NCBI GenBank assembly: GCA_037179385.1
Contig: CM074185.1
Location: 50,533,000-50,596,999 of the forward strand
From: Holothuria scabra
Taxonomy: Eukaryota > Echinodermata > Holothuroidea > Aspidochirotida > Holothuriidae
Length of the DNA stretch: 64,000 bases
Reading direction: 5' to 3'
Part shown: one piece after another, positions 55,501-59,079 of the stretch
Layout: the number at the start of each line of letters is the position of its first letter
Numbering within the stretch: the stretch's first letter is position 1
The notes under the pieces: model-generated
The model's input: only the letters and a program-made list of their open reading frames with translations
The model's database searches: none
What the model was told of the DNA's origin: nothing
Position numbers and translations under genes: made by a program

Positions 55501-55873
55501 GTGGTCTTCTACAAGTATGGAATTACATCTGAAACGATAATGGTTCGTCTGTCAGTGCAGTGTTTTTACATTTCACAAAAGAAATTTCAAATGTATGGTA
55601 TTAACATATGTATTGCCTAGGTTCTGGTGACCATGCAGCAAAATGGACCAACTATATATGAGAATAGCACCATAGATCTGAATGGTACATTGTTATGAGC
55701 CTATAGATGGATACTGCTTTAACCGCCTATGGTACGTCATGTTTCAGAAATGATCTACTAGAGTGGAAGCAATGTTTAAATGTCGGACCCTTGTTTTCTC
55801 TTGTTTTTGCAGGCTGAAGGAATACAGTCGACTGAGAGGAGTTAACCCTGGCGGTAAATCATCTGCAACATGA
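7368..55873 (+). CDS. ASS1: Argininosuccinate synthase, whole split coding region (12 exons)
   Basis: This gene encodes the cytosolic enzyme that condenses citrulline and aspartate with ATP cleavage to argininosuccinate. Exons are 7368-7505, 13294-13362, 19790-19978, 27546-27602, 33785-33961, 34909-34999, 36153-36237, 45997-46135, 47258-47315, 50149-50305, 53300-53365 and 55813-55873. They sum to 1287 nt, giving 428 residues plus TGA; every junction is AG/GT and all phases agree. Family landmarks in order: ATP P-loop AYSGGLDTS (residues 21-29), [14 protein letters not shown] (94-107), GATGKGNDQ (128-136), [12 protein letters not shown] (from 154), [23 protein letters not shown] and [10 protein letters not shown]. 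The protein is about 16 residues longer than the 412-residue human enzyme, mainly at the two ends. One oddity is Met at residue 139, where the family signature G-x-T-x-K-G-N-D-x-x-R-F has Phe. Family and exon structure are seen directly; function follows from the family. Confidence 0.97.
7890..8270. repeat. Degenerate TTCAATGTTCCCAA minisatellite (intron 1)
   Basis: Words such as CAAGGTTCAGTGTTCCCAA, GTTCAATATTCC and TTCAATGTTCCC repeat irregularly, some in inverse form (GAACATTGAACCCC). A smaller copy lies near 48765-48830. The open frames here are by-products of the repeat. Confidence 0.5.
8965..9290. repeat. Left subterminal TACCATGGTA array
   Basis: Perfect or near-perfect 10-bp palindromes TACCATGGTA, spaced by 1-6 bases, repeat more than a dozen times. 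Variants such as TTCATGGTAA and TACAATGGTA appear towards the interior. The right array at 12186-12575 is the counterpart. Confidence 0.8.
9956..10060 (-). repeat. Possible LINE 3' tail inside the transposon
   Basis: TTCAGTTCAATTCAATTTAT followed by an AT-rich stretch resembles the reverse complement of a non-LTR retrotransposon 3' end. The evidence is only compositional. Confidence 0.2.
10260..10404. repeat. 145-bp hairpin (nested MITE) inside the transposon
   Basis: The left arm starts CTGTTAAAAACTGCC and runs through ATTACAGTAACGAAAACAAA. The right arm is its imperfect complement, ending TTTTAACAG. The centre is a small CTGC/GCAG palindrome. It lies wholly within 8951-12584. Confidence 0.6.
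11500..12180. promoter_or_regulatory. CpG-rich, promoter-like interior of the transposon
   Basis: Compared with the surrounding AT-rich DNA this part has many CpG (for example GACGCGCAACGCAG). It has an inverted CCAAT context (GCCAATAGAGAG near 11679), a YY1-like AACATGGCCGCC (12081-12092) and a CRE TGACGTCA (12104-12111). It may be the relic promoter of a transposase gene. Inference only. Confidence 0.3.
12186..12575. repeat. Right subterminal TACCATGGTA array
   Basis: The units are TACCATGGTA and TACCATGAGTACCATGG. Two longer near-identical blocks (about 12356-12430 and 12475-12545) show local tandem duplication. The open frame of 158 codons on the minus strand (12282-12758) is mostly an artefact of this repeat. 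Confidence 0.75.
13294..13362 (+). CDS. ASS1: ASS exon 2 (residues 47-69)
   Basis: The 69-nt exon encodes [20 protein letters not shown] and AKK, matching the human stretch around [23 protein letters not shown]. The acceptor is TCCTCAG and the donor GTAAGC; both junctions are phase 0. It follows the 3' end of the large intron 1 transposon by about 0.7 kb and precedes the hAT element in intron 2 by about 0.35 kb. Confidence 0.96.
13713..15408. mobile_element. hAT-type non-autonomous transposon (1.7 kb)
   Basis: A perfect 8-bp target duplication TTAAAGTG flanks the element (13705-13712 and 15409-15416), the hAT hallmark. Ends are TAGGGCTTTC and GACAGCCCTA. Subterminal GCGATTA/TTAATCGC motifs repeat at both ends. 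The interior shows no transposase frame; it includes a CpG-rich, CCAAT-bearing part near 14640. It lies in intron 2. Confidence 0.85.
15417..16290. other. Intron 2 sequence, no gene
   Basis: No repeat with clear ends was recognised. Frequent TACTGTA words occur. The open frames here do not resemble any protein. Confidence 0.4.
16291..16510 (+). repeat. Dispersed repeat F, copy 1
   Basis: It begins GTGACTGTAGCCCGCCATTA and ends ...GACCCCAGTTATGG. Copies lie at 45593-45799 (minus) and 47649-47850 (plus). The two ends are weakly inverted (CATTAGTGGGGTCC and GACCCCAGTTATGG), suggesting a MITE. Confidence 0.55.
16952..17010. repeat. (CAAT)n microsatellite
   Basis: Interrupted CAAT/TCAA repeats: TCAATCAATCAGTGAGTCAA and so on. 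Confidence 0.8.
17011..18867. other. Intron 2 sequence, nothing recognised
   Basis: AT-rich with several palindromic TACTGTACAGTA words (for example near 18460). No gene and no bounded element is seen. Confidence 0.4.
18872..19170 (-). mobile_element. MITE-B copy 1 (TTAA-flanked, 299 bp)
   Basis: TTAA 18868-18871 and 19171-19174 flank ends AGCCCCAATTCTTACACC and ...GATTGGCTCT. This family recurs at 22674, 29219, 31239, 35644 and 48113. Consensus features are CTCACCCCAAAC inside both ends, AAGCCCCTCC, and a central CATTGTTTGAATTAGCTGTC-like block. No coding capacity; a TTAA target fits piggyBac or Kolobok transposases acting in trans. Confidence 0.75.
19790..19978 (+). CDS. ASS1: ASS exon 3 (residues 70-132)
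   Basis: This 189-nt exon starts with TATGTTGTG after TTTCAG and ends GGCAAG before GTGAGT, phase 0 on both sides. It carries the highly conserved [14 protein letters not shown] (citrulline and ATP pocket in the family) and SHGATGK, the first half of the second family signature. Confidence 0.97.
20259..20527. repeat. 73-bp tandem repeat, about 3.7 copies
   Basis: AGTGGAC starts at 20259 and 20332, then at 20405 and (as AGGGGAC) at 20478, exactly 73 bp apart each time. Units are nearly identical (TGTAACAATACTTGACACAA and so on), so the expansion is recent. It lies in intron 3, 280 bp after exon 3. Confidence 0.92.
20618..20868 (-). mobile_element. MITE-A (piggyBac-like) copy 1
   Basis: The 251-bp element has ends CCCTTTACCGTTGTGCTCC and ...CAAACAATGGTAAAGGG, followed by TTAA (TTGA before it). 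CCCTTT ends with a TTAA target are typical of piggyBac-type MITEs. It is in reverse orientation relative to the array at 50971-52641. CpG-rich. It contains TGACCCCGTGACCT (20716-20729), a direct repeat of nuclear receptor half sites with a 2-bp spacer. Confidence 0.85.
20873..20967 (-). repeat. 95-bp spacer between MITE-A copies
   Basis: The spacer (GTGTTTACTGCAAAGCTGAT and onward) is the reverse complement of the spacer that separates the MITE-A copies in the 51 kb array. MITE plus spacer therefore form one repeating unit. Confidence 0.85.
20972..21217 (-). mobile_element. MITE-A copy 2
   Basis: 246 bp between TTAA 20968-20971 and TTAA 21218-21221, same orientation as copy 1. Its half-site repeat at 21070-21083 reads TGACCCCATGACCT, so the CpG in the spacer has become CA. 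Confidence 0.85.
21222..22278. other. Intron 3 sequence, nothing recognised
   Basis: AT-rich with pyrimidine runs (about 21690-21720). No coding signal. Confidence 0.4.
22279..22647. repeat. Dispersed repeat E, copy 1
   Basis: Starting near GTTACATCTTTATTACTCAT, it shares long stretches (GATTTTCAAGGACACAGTTT, CCATATATGGCATG, AGTGCAAATCAGAAATTACC-like) with 61549-61892 and, for its second half, with 61972-62155. Type unknown. Confidence 0.6.
22674..22953 (+). mobile_element. MITE-B copy 2
   Basis: Target CTAA (22670-22673) and TTAA (22954-22957). It begins AGGCAGTCAAATCTCACC and ends GGATTGGGCCT. Opposite orientation to copy 1. It directly abuts MITE-C at 22958. Confidence 0.7.
22958..23412 (+). 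mobile_element. MITE-C copy 1 (AGGGCAAGAGCA ends)
   Basis: The left end AGGGCAAGAGCACTTCA lies after TTAA; the right end is ATGACTGCTCTTGCCC before ATAA. A shared internal TGTCACATGAT...TCATGAAA block links it to the copy nested in the SINE at 25088-25363. It also contains a MITE-B-like fragment (about 23240-23330: GGACAATTGGAACTGTCTGG). Confidence 0.6.
23872..24446. mobile_element. TTAA-flanked MITE-I (575 bp)
   Basis: TTAA 23868-23871 and TTAA 24447-24450. The ends AGGCATATTCTGG and CCAGAACCTGCCT are inverted. No transposase. Confidence 0.6.
24935..25430 (-). mobile_element. tRNA-derived SINE, copy 1, split by a MITE
   Basis: Minus-strand SINE body (GGAGTTTTATGGCCCAGTCT, GTCGAGCCGACC, AGTAGGTTCCATT) is interrupted at 25088 and resumes at 25368 with GTCTTCGGTATGACCAGGGC. 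The B-box-like region is decayed (CAAACTCCCGATGTCC), so this is an old copy. Confidence 0.7.
25088..25363. mobile_element. MITE-C copy 2, nested in the SINE
   Basis: 276 bp with ends AGGTCAAGAGCAATCC and TGACTGCTCTTGTCCT. The target is TTAA 25084-25087 and ATAA 25364-25367. In the intact SINE (44739-44977) the site reads TTTTTAGAGTC, so the insertion point is explained. Confidence 0.75.
26066..26092. repeat. (TCTA/TCTG)n microsatellite
   Basis: CTATCTATCTGTCTGTCTGT run. Confidence 0.85.
26310..26890. repeat. Imperfect tandem duplication, period about 250-310 bp
   Basis: CTTTGAATTACAG...AAAAGAGTTGACAGTCTG occurs at 26379 and 26627. TGTTACCTTCATTATGCACA / TGTTACCTTCATTTTGCACA and AAGTTTGGGTCCAA occur about 307 bp apart. 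Indels blur the unit length. Confidence 0.65.
27546..27602 (+). CDS. ASS1: ASS exon 4 (residues 133-151)
   Basis: The 57-nt exon encodes [19 protein letters not shown] and is flanked by an AACAG acceptor and a GTAAGT donor, both phase 0. GND completes the signature that starts in exon 3. Met 139 replaces the usual Phe of GNDQxRFE. The frame and splice sites are clean, so this looks like a real substitution rather than a reading error, though a sequencing error cannot be excluded. Confidence 0.95.
27636..28190. mobile_element. MITE-D copy 1 (TTAA-flanked, about 555 bp)
   Basis: TTAA at 27632-27635 and 28191-28194. The right half (ATGCTTGCTTCAAGTTCACT, TCTTGAGAACCACA, AATTTCGCCAAAATGCTAAG) matches 59460-59628. 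The left end has a poly-A run. It starts 33 bp after exon 4. Confidence 0.55.
28195..29218. other. Intron 4 sequence, nothing recognised
   Basis: A poly-G run lies near 28312-28320 and another near 28408-28420. No coding signal. Confidence 0.4.
29219..29515 (+). mobile_element. MITE-B copy 3
   Basis: TTAA 29215-29218 and 29516-29519. Ends AGGCAGTCATTCGTCACCCC and ...ATATGCCT. It contains GTGGGAGGGGCT and CATTCAAACAATGCATCA. Confidence 0.75.
30273..30490. repeat. Dispersed repeat H, copy 2
   Basis: TGCAGCACTTTCTGGAAACT onward; the counterpart of 6752-6980. Confidence 0.5.
31239..31535 (-). mobile_element. MITE-B copy 4
   Basis: TTAA 31235-31238 and 31536-31539. It starts AGACCCTGTTCTCTCACCCC and ends GTTTGGCCCT. 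Same orientation as copy 1. Confidence 0.78.
31795..32207. mobile_element. hAT-like MITE (413 bp)
   Basis: The ends TAGGGTTGGGCG and CACCCAACCCTA are inverted. Inner ACCAGTACT / AATACCGGTACT / CCAGTACC motifs repeat. The flanking 8-mers ATATATAT and CTATATAC differ at two positions, consistent with an aged 8-bp duplication. Confidence 0.65.
32220..32850. repeat. Degenerate minisatellite-like stretch
   Basis: Motifs of the type CTTCAAGTCTGTGTACTTGT and CTGATGACATT recur every 60-90 bp with heavy divergence, in intron 4. Confidence 0.4.
33785..33961 (+). CDS. ASS1: ASS exon 5 (residues 152-210)
   Basis: This 177-nt, phase 0/0 exon has the acceptor CTCCTAG and the donor GTACGG. It encodes [20 protein letters not shown] followed by [22 protein letters not shown], near-identical in layout to human [12 protein letters not shown] and [16 protein letters not shown]. 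Gly replaces the usual Glu in MDENLMH. Confidence 0.97.
34909..34999 (+). CDS. ASS1: ASS exon 6 (residues 211-241)
   Basis: The 91-nt exon follows TTAACAG and ends with the split codon G|GA before GTGAGT (phase 1). It encodes the poorly conserved loop [20 protein letters not shown] and then IEIEFKH. The loop aligns with human ...QDPAKAPNTPDILEIEFKK, so the weak similarity is expected here. Confidence 0.93.
35644..35944 (+). mobile_element. MITE-B copy 5 (intron 6)
   Basis: TTAA 35640-35643 and 35945-35948. Ends AGGGCCATGCAAACCTCTCA and GAATTGGGCCT. One of the best-preserved copies. Confidence 0.8.
36153..36237 (+). CDS. ASS1: ASS exon 7 (residues 241-269)
   Basis: The 85-nt exon starts after AAAACAG and completes Gly 241. 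It encodes [20 protein letters not shown] and YLYLNEL, then ends in phase 2 at GTAAGT. It matches human [28 protein letters not shown]. The following intron 7 is the largest of the gene (9.76 kb) and holds two transposons. Confidence 0.95.
36500..38035. other. Intron 7, 5' part
   Basis: No coding sequence. The only sharp feature is the perfect hairpin at 37431-37484. Open frames here match nothing I recognise. Confidence 0.4.
37431..37484. repeat. Perfect 25-bp inverted repeat, 4-nt loop
   Basis: The arm AGTGCAGAAGGTCTGAATTT plus ACATT (37431-37455) is followed by loop AATG and its exact complement (37460-37484). No mismatch in 25 bp. Confidence 0.95.
38040..38060. repeat. Short hairpin at the 5' end of the Helentron-like element
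   Basis: CCTTGCC and GGCAAGG enclose a 7-nt loop GAAGGCA. Confidence 0.8.
38404..39025 (+). repeat. Central tandem repeats, 135-156 bp units, about 4.3 copies
   Basis: Units start near 38404, 38560, 38705, 38848 and 38983 with CTTGTAAACACGATATCTC or variants. Each contains GAGTAGATGATCCCTATTGT and AGGTCAAAGGTCATTTGGGG. Related fragments return at 40300-40580. Confidence 0.85.
41117..43791. mobile_element. CAGGG-ended transposon with 5-bp duplication (2.7 kb)
   Basis: CTTGT flanks both sides (41112-41116 and 43792-43796). Ends are CAGGGATGATTTTTA and TAAAATTCATCCCTG, inverted. Subterminal GGTCGTCC/GGTTGTCC motifs repeat at both ends, including the palindrome GGTTGTCCAAAGGACAACC (41144). A CAGGG end fits hAT; a 5-bp target fits the hAT5 group. 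No transposase frame is seen, so it is non-autonomous. Motifs of the type ACCGATTAT and ATCGGCCCAATGCCGATTAT at 41865-41950 and 43300-43390 may mark a second, nested element. Confidence 0.7.
42531..42700. promoter_or_regulatory. TATA/CCAAT cluster inside the 2.7 kb element
   Basis: CTATATAAG (42531-42539) is followed by GATTGGCTGG (about 42641) and CCAATCACG (about 42672). In minus-strand terms the CCAAT boxes would lie 100-140 bp upstream of a TATA. This may be the relic promoter of a transposase gene. Inference only. Confidence 0.3.
44381..44446. repeat. 33-bp exact tandem duplication
   Basis: CACTTTCAGTAGTTGGGATC plus ATGTGTACCATTG occurs twice back to back (44381-44413, 44414-44446) without a mismatch. 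Confidence 0.95.
44739..44977 (-). mobile_element. tRNA-derived SINE, copy 2 (complete)
   Basis: Read on the minus strand: an A-box-like TGGTCTAATGG, then a B-box-like GGATTCCAATCC, a body with GAGTCATACCAAAGACTC and AATGGAACCTACTTCC, and a short (CTAA)n tail. The first 70 nt are tRNA-like. It is the best-preserved reference copy in the window. RNA polymerase III promoter boxes are seen; activity is not known. Confidence 0.85.
45593..45799 (-). repeat. Dispersed repeat F, copy 2
   Basis: It ends GGACCCCACTAATGGCTGCC in + orientation. It carries an internal TCCCTCAATTTCACTG segment shared with the other copies. Confidence 0.55.
45997..46135 (+). CDS. ASS1: ASS exon 8 (residues 269-315)
   Basis: This 139-nt exon encodes [20 protein letters not shown] followed by [20 protein letters not shown] and NVTMDK. 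The acceptor is TTTTTCCAG; the donor is GTACTA, a weaker match than the others. The Arg-Ile-Asp-Ile-Val-Glu-Asn block is the conserved citrulline-side region. Human has ETPAGTILYHAHLDIE; Cys-Pro-Ala-Ala and Ile-Glu replace parts of it here. An AGAG at the acceptor gives an alternative AG two bases downstream, but only 45997 keeps the frame. Confidence 0.95.
46199..46349. mobile_element. 151-bp foldback MITE in intron 8
   Basis: Arms beginning GACCTATTT and ending AAATAGGTC contain GGATTGTGGGATAGAGTTTT and its complement AAAACTCTACCCCACAATTC. Almost the whole element folds on itself. It begins 63 bp after exon 8. Confidence 0.8.
47258..47315 (+). CDS. ASS1: ASS exon 9 (residues 316-335)
   Basis: The short 58-nt exon encodes [19 protein letters not shown] and the first base of Gly 335. 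It follows TTTCCAG and ends at GTAATT (phase 1). It aligns with human [21 protein letters not shown]. Confidence 0.93.
47649..47850 (+). repeat. Dispersed repeat F, copy 3
   Basis: GTGACTGTAGGCAGCCATTT to GTACCCCAGTTATG. Same order of blocks as at 16291. Confidence 0.5.
48113..48290 (+). mobile_element. MITE-B copy 6, 3'-truncated
   Basis: TTAA then GGCCTAATTCTCTCATCCC. Homology runs through TTGATTACACATTGG and is lost near 48290. Confidence 0.6.
48291..50148. other. Intron 9, 3' part
   Basis: A small copy of the TTCAGTGTTCCC minisatellite lies near 48770. Nothing else is recognised. A TGTTCTTGCTCTTAAAG near 50060 resembles the right end of MITE-C. Confidence 0.4.
50149..50305 (+). CDS. ASS1: ASS exon 10 (residues 335-387)
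   Basis: This 157-nt exon starts after ATTAAG, a weak, pyrimidine-poor acceptor, and ends at GTGAGA in phase 2. It encodes [20 protein letters not shown], then [20 protein letters not shown], then [11 protein letters not shown]. These match the human C-terminal tetramerisation region (FWHSPECEFVRHCIAKSQ, and [11 protein letters not shown]). Confidence 0.95.
50971..51223 (+). mobile_element. MITE-A array, unit 1
   Basis: Starts CCCTTTACCATTGTTTGGG after TTAG; ends GCACAACGGTAAAGGG before TTAA. 253 bp. Half-site direct repeat AGGTCACGGGGTCA at 51112-51125. Confidence 0.88.
51228..51322 (+). repeat. Array spacer 1 (95 bp)
   Basis: CTAAAATATCTGCACCACTC to CACCACAGGCTTATTT. It is repeated nearly unchanged between all array units (51582-51676, 51938-52032, 52292-52386) and occurs inverted at 20873-20967. 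Confidence 0.9.
51327..51577 (+). mobile_element. MITE-A array, unit 2
   Basis: 251 bp between TTAA sites. Carries the variants TTACCC, GGGTCCGTTTG and AATTTGGCC, which are shared with unit 4. Half-site repeat at 51466-51479. Confidence 0.88.
51681..51933 (+). mobile_element. MITE-A array, unit 3
   Basis: 253 bp between TTAA sites. Variants TTATCC, GGGTCCTTTTG and AAACTACGAG are shared with unit 5. Half-site repeat at 51822-51835. The 74-codon frame over it is an artefact of the repeat. Confidence 0.88.
52037..52287 (+). mobile_element. MITE-A array, unit 4
   Basis: 251 bp, 710 bp after unit 2 and closest to it in sequence. Half-site repeat at 52176-52189. Confidence 0.88.
52391..52641 (+). 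mobile_element. MITE-A array, unit 5
   Basis: 251 bp, 710 bp after unit 3. Its right end (ATGAGGCGCGCGAATATGCC, CACAATGGTAAAGGG) differs from units 1-4 and looks more like the copies at 20618 and 20972. Half-site repeat at 52530-52543. Confidence 0.88.
53033..53200 (-). repeat. Possible LINE 3' end with (ATTTC)n tail
   Basis: TTTCATTTCATTCATTTCAT followed by TTATTTATTTTTGG and a unique stretch; in reverse this is a typical non-LTR retrotransposon tail. No reverse transcriptase is seen. Confidence 0.3.
53300..53365 (+). CDS. ASS1: ASS exon 11 (residues 387-409)
   Basis: The 66-nt exon follows TTCCTAG and ends AAG before GTTAGT (phase 2). It encodes [20 protein letters not shown] and V, matching human [22 protein letters not shown]. 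A Tc1/mariner-like MITE begins only 17 bp after the exon end. Confidence 0.95.
53383..53570. mobile_element. Tc1/mariner-like MITE, copy 1
   Basis: After TA, the left end CAATCTTGGACAAAA is inverted to TTTTGTCCATGATTG. 188 bp. It sits 17 bp downstream of the exon 11 donor. The second copy is at 54734. Confidence 0.7.
54734..54945. mobile_element. Tc1/mariner-like MITE, copy 2
   Basis: Ends CAATTGTGGACAAAACT and AGTTTTGTCCGTGATTG, then TA. The core (TTCCAATGTTGACC, GAGATTTACGGATATTATGA) matches copy 1. Contains a G9 run. Confidence 0.72.
54946..55812. other. Intron 11, 3' part
   Basis: A T12-CTT-G12 run lies near 55110-55137. No other structure is recognised. Confidence 0.4.
55813..55873 (+). 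CDS. ASS1: ASS exon 12, last coding exon with TGA
   Basis: After TTTTTGCAG this exon encodes [19 protein letters not shown] and stops with TGA 55871-55873. LKEYSRL matches human LKEYHRL; the tail is lineage-specific. The exon continues into the 3' UTR without a visible end. Confidence 0.93.
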
Positions 55874-56699
55874 GGAAATTTGTGGACTGCTTCCACTTTA
55901 AAAATAAATATCATCTCAAAACTTGCAATAATGCAAAATTGAAAAAAAAAATGAAAGTTGCTAATTTTTCTCATTTGTGTCAGTTTCTTTGAAAGGTAGT
56001 GCTAGAAAAACCCGCAAGCTGTAAGTTTGTGATCCAAAGTCATCTGTTAAAGAATGTGTTACAGGGCCTTTGTTGAAGTTGCTAAATTATTTTGGGTGTG
56101 TTTTTATAAGGTGCTTCAGCTTCTTGCGACTGTTTTTCCTGCGTAAGGTGTTTGTATTTCCATTCAACATTCCCTTTGCTTGCTGAGGGTTGAGTGCCAC
56201 AATAGTGGCAAAATTTAGTGGACAGTTTGGTGGTAATGTGTGGTATAAAATTGTTATCTCTGAAATATTTTTTTATCTGACAATAAAAGGCAATGTGAAA
56301 TGGAAGGGTAAGTAAGCAGCCACTGCCCTTGTTGAATCTCAGGCTTTGGATGAGTGAAAGAGACACTCACCTGCTGTCTTCATCTTGTGTGTAAAAGAAA
56401 AAGGGTAGAGGTGTCACACCTGCTTGCAGAACTGTCTTTTAATATCCCCATCTAAGAGAGAAAAGAGGTGTCCCATGGCTGAAGCCACTTTACAGAATTG
56501 AGAGGGGTGTAGGACTCCATTGCTAGAAAGAGTCCATCAAAATCAAAATTCTGATTTTGAAAAATCAATCTAAAGCCCTACGGTACCACTGTAAACAAGG
56601 ATGCTGCACAGTAATGGTGTAGGTGATTGAACCTGTGAATATCCAGGGACAAGTTCTTGGAATTCTAAGCAATTTACAAAGCCCTGCATCCACACTGGT

Positions 56700-56799
56700 A
56701 AAAATGGACCTACCTTAGATTGTGCATGATGCTCTGTACAAGCAATGGAGTGAGACAAATCCTCCAGTGACTCACAACTTGAAAAAGGCTGCAAGCACT
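56700..56799 (+). mobile_element. SINE fragment, copy 3
   Basis: AATGGACCTACCTTAGATTG...GTGACTCACAACTTGAAAAA matches the SINE body; the tRNA-like head and the tail are missing. Confidence 0.65.
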
Positions 56800-56809
56800 G
56801 CCAGGTTAA

Positions 56810-57059
56810 CCCTTTCATTGCCCGGCTTCAAGTGGGGCATATTTGTGCGCCGCGGGGTCAGCGGAAAAGCGGACGTAGCACGTCCCGGATCGTCTCCCGT
56901 TGGCTATTGACCCCGTGACCTTAAAGTAATGTCTCTCTCGTTGTTGTGGTCAAACTTCGGGTAGCTACTCGCCGTTTTGAGCTCCACGAGAAACAGTAAA
57001 GATGTATGGGGGCCGCGCTCTCCCTCTGTAGCAGAAGTGCAATGCTGGGCAGTAGAGAA
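56810..57059 (-). mobile_element. Divergent MITE-A copy
   Basis: TTAA 56806-56809 and 57060-57063. It starts CCCTTTCATTGCCCGG; the right end has lost TAAAGGG (GGGCAGTAGAGAA). It keeps GCGGACGTAGC, TGTCTCTCTCGTTGTTGTGG and TGACCCCGTGACCT (56908-56921). Confidence 0.78.
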
Positions 57060-57101
57060 TTAAACCAGAAGGTTATATGGGTGGGGCCTTGAACCCTAAG
57101 A

Positions 57102-57350
57102 CAGCTTGTTTGGTCTGGAGTATCCACCTCTCACGCTGAAGGCCTGGGTTTGATTTCCAGATCGAGTCATACCAAAGACTTTAAAAATGGAACCTACTGC
57201 AGTTGTGCGTGGTGCTCCGCATAAGCTAGGGAGTAGGGAAAACAAGCCAGTGAGCCACAACTGGAAAAAAGGCTGTGGCCGGCTCGAATTGAACCAATAG
57301 GTTGTAAACTGGGCCGTAAAACTCCATTCAACCAACTAACTAACTAAACC
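57102..57350 (+). mobile_element. tRNA-derived SINE, copy 4
   Basis: Head CAGCTTGTTTGGTCTGGAGT, B-box-like GGGTTTGATTTCC, body GAGTCATACCAAAGAC, tail ACCAACTAACTAACTAAAC. Full length. Confidence 0.85.
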
Positions 57351-58860
57351 CCAAACTAACACAGGTTGAGGTTTGAGTATATTCAGCCGCTGATCAAGGG
57401 TCCTACACCAGGTTGAAGATTTGGTACTTCAGCTGTGATTTGCCTTCTCTTTGTGTCTCTGGTTCCCTAGCAAGGGTGCTCAAACCTCATTCATCAGCTC
57501 ATTGGCACAAAAGAAAGTGAGGTGATTGGCCAAGAGGGGTGCAACATCTGTGAGGGTACCCACAGGAAGGTTCTTCTTAGGCTAGATAGAGAGGCTGAGT
57601 TATGAAGACTGGGACTTGGAGACTGAATGTTTTAAGTTTGGTTCAAATGATAAAATTTTTATTTATGCCAGCATGATGCCAGCCTTCTATTATCAGCCAC
57701 AGACAATCCTATCCAACAACTTCATTAACAATTCACAGGAGAATACACTTCTGACCTTTCAAATTAAATATTGTACACCTAGGGGCAATCTGATGGTCTT
57801 TTGTGTGTCATGCATTGAAACTTTTTCATCTAAGTTGACATTATCTCAAAGGGGCATGTTTTTTGTGATTGTCTGCCAACTTGATTGTGGTCGGCATCAT
57901 AAATCTGACATTTTGTGGTTTAATATTGAGGGGAAATATTTCCAGGCAACTCAGTACAATTATGGAGAATTTTTGGCTAAAAGTGGCAATAGATTCTGGC
58001 GTCATGACATTTCATTTTCTATTTGTATCAGCACTGTTTTCATGGCTATCAACAGCCCTACTAATTTAGGGGTAAAAATGGAGTAAGGTCAACATTCAAG
58101 TCAGGATTTACAATTTTTGACAAAGTAAAAGATGAAAATGGCTATGAAATAATTCTTGTAAAAATGCTAATTTCTGCTTTTGCTAAAGGCATGAGTGTTA
58201 ATAGCAGCAAACAAAATATTCATTTGTACAAGAAGGTGGTCGTCTGTTGGTCGGCTTTTAATGCACCTTTTACATGTAACAGCAGTGTAATCAATGAATA
58301 TGCTCTTCATATAAGTCAATTTGGTATGCTGCACCCATGTCCTAAAATATACTCGTATTCATTATCGTTGGCACATTCCTTTGTCAGAGAATTAAATAAT
58401 TCTTCTCTTTACTTATTTATACTTGCTTCAAGTTGAAGGCTAAAACCATCCGTTAAATATAAAGTTTGAATAGTAGGATTCTTAGAGTCCAATAGATACA
58501 GAAGTGTTCATTCAAGCATGGCAGCTTAATGCAAGGGTCAGCATATTATAGCAGTACAGTTGGAAGAATCTGTGTGATTGTCTTTGTATGTCTTTCCCAT
58601 GAAATAAAATGTGTTCAATATTCTACTGTAGGTGGTACTAAACTGAAATAATTCTTGTTTTAATTATAAATTAATTTGCTGTGTTTATAAAACAGTATCA
58701 TCTTCTTAGTTTCAAAAGCTGTGTCATGTGTGTCATGCTTCATTCAAATTTAAGATCAGTTTTGTTAAGTATTTAGATGAATCTGAACAATTATATTTAG
58801 TCTGCCATTACTGGGGGTCATCAGACTTTTGACAATTCTTTTGTTTACATGGATCATAGA
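57351..58860. other. Downstream DNA with the longest non-repeat open frame (57616-58086)
   Basis: The 156-codon frame has no family resemblance and no upstream gene signals; it is probably chance in AT-rich DNA or 3' UTR. A fragment like the end of repeat F (CTGCCATTACTGGGGGTCAT) is near 58802. Confidence 0.35.
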
Positions 58861-59045
58861 CGGTGCTTTAGTATAGTGATAGAGCGTCTGGCTATCGCTC
58901 GGGATGTCCAGGGTTGGGTACCAAGATTGAGTCATAGCAAAGACTTTGAAAAATGGAACCTACTGCAGTGTGTTTGATGCTCCGTGTAAGCAATAGACTG
59001 GAGTAGGGACAACAATCCAGTGCCGCAGAGCTGGAAAAAAAGGCT
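58861..59045 (+). mobile_element. tRNA-derived SINE, copy 5
   Basis: Head TAGTATAGTGATAGAGCGTC, B-box-like GGGTTGGGTACC, body GAGTCATAGCAAAGAC. Tail truncated after CTGGAAAAAAAGGCTTTT. Confidence 0.8.
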
Positions 59046-59079
59046 TTTGGGGAAAACAGCCAAGTGTAACACACCTTAA

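Larger units (their letters stand above)
55874..58608 (+). other. Probable 3' UTR and downstream region; candidate poly(A) signals
   Basis: AATAAA occurs at 55903-55908 (only about 30 nt after the stop), 56282-56287 and 58603-58608. The last is followed by a T/G-rich stretch (GTGTTCAATATTCTACTG), the best-looking cleavage context. Which one is used cannot be read from DNA. If the distal site is used, the 3' UTR would contain a SINE and a MITE. The open frame at 57616-58086 lies here and resembles no family I know. Confidence 0.35.

Noticed and set aside
57616..58086. 156-codon plus-strand open frame downstream of ASS
   Set aside because: No recognisable domain, no splice or start context, and typical AT-rich composition. 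It could be 3' UTR. Kept only as a remark.
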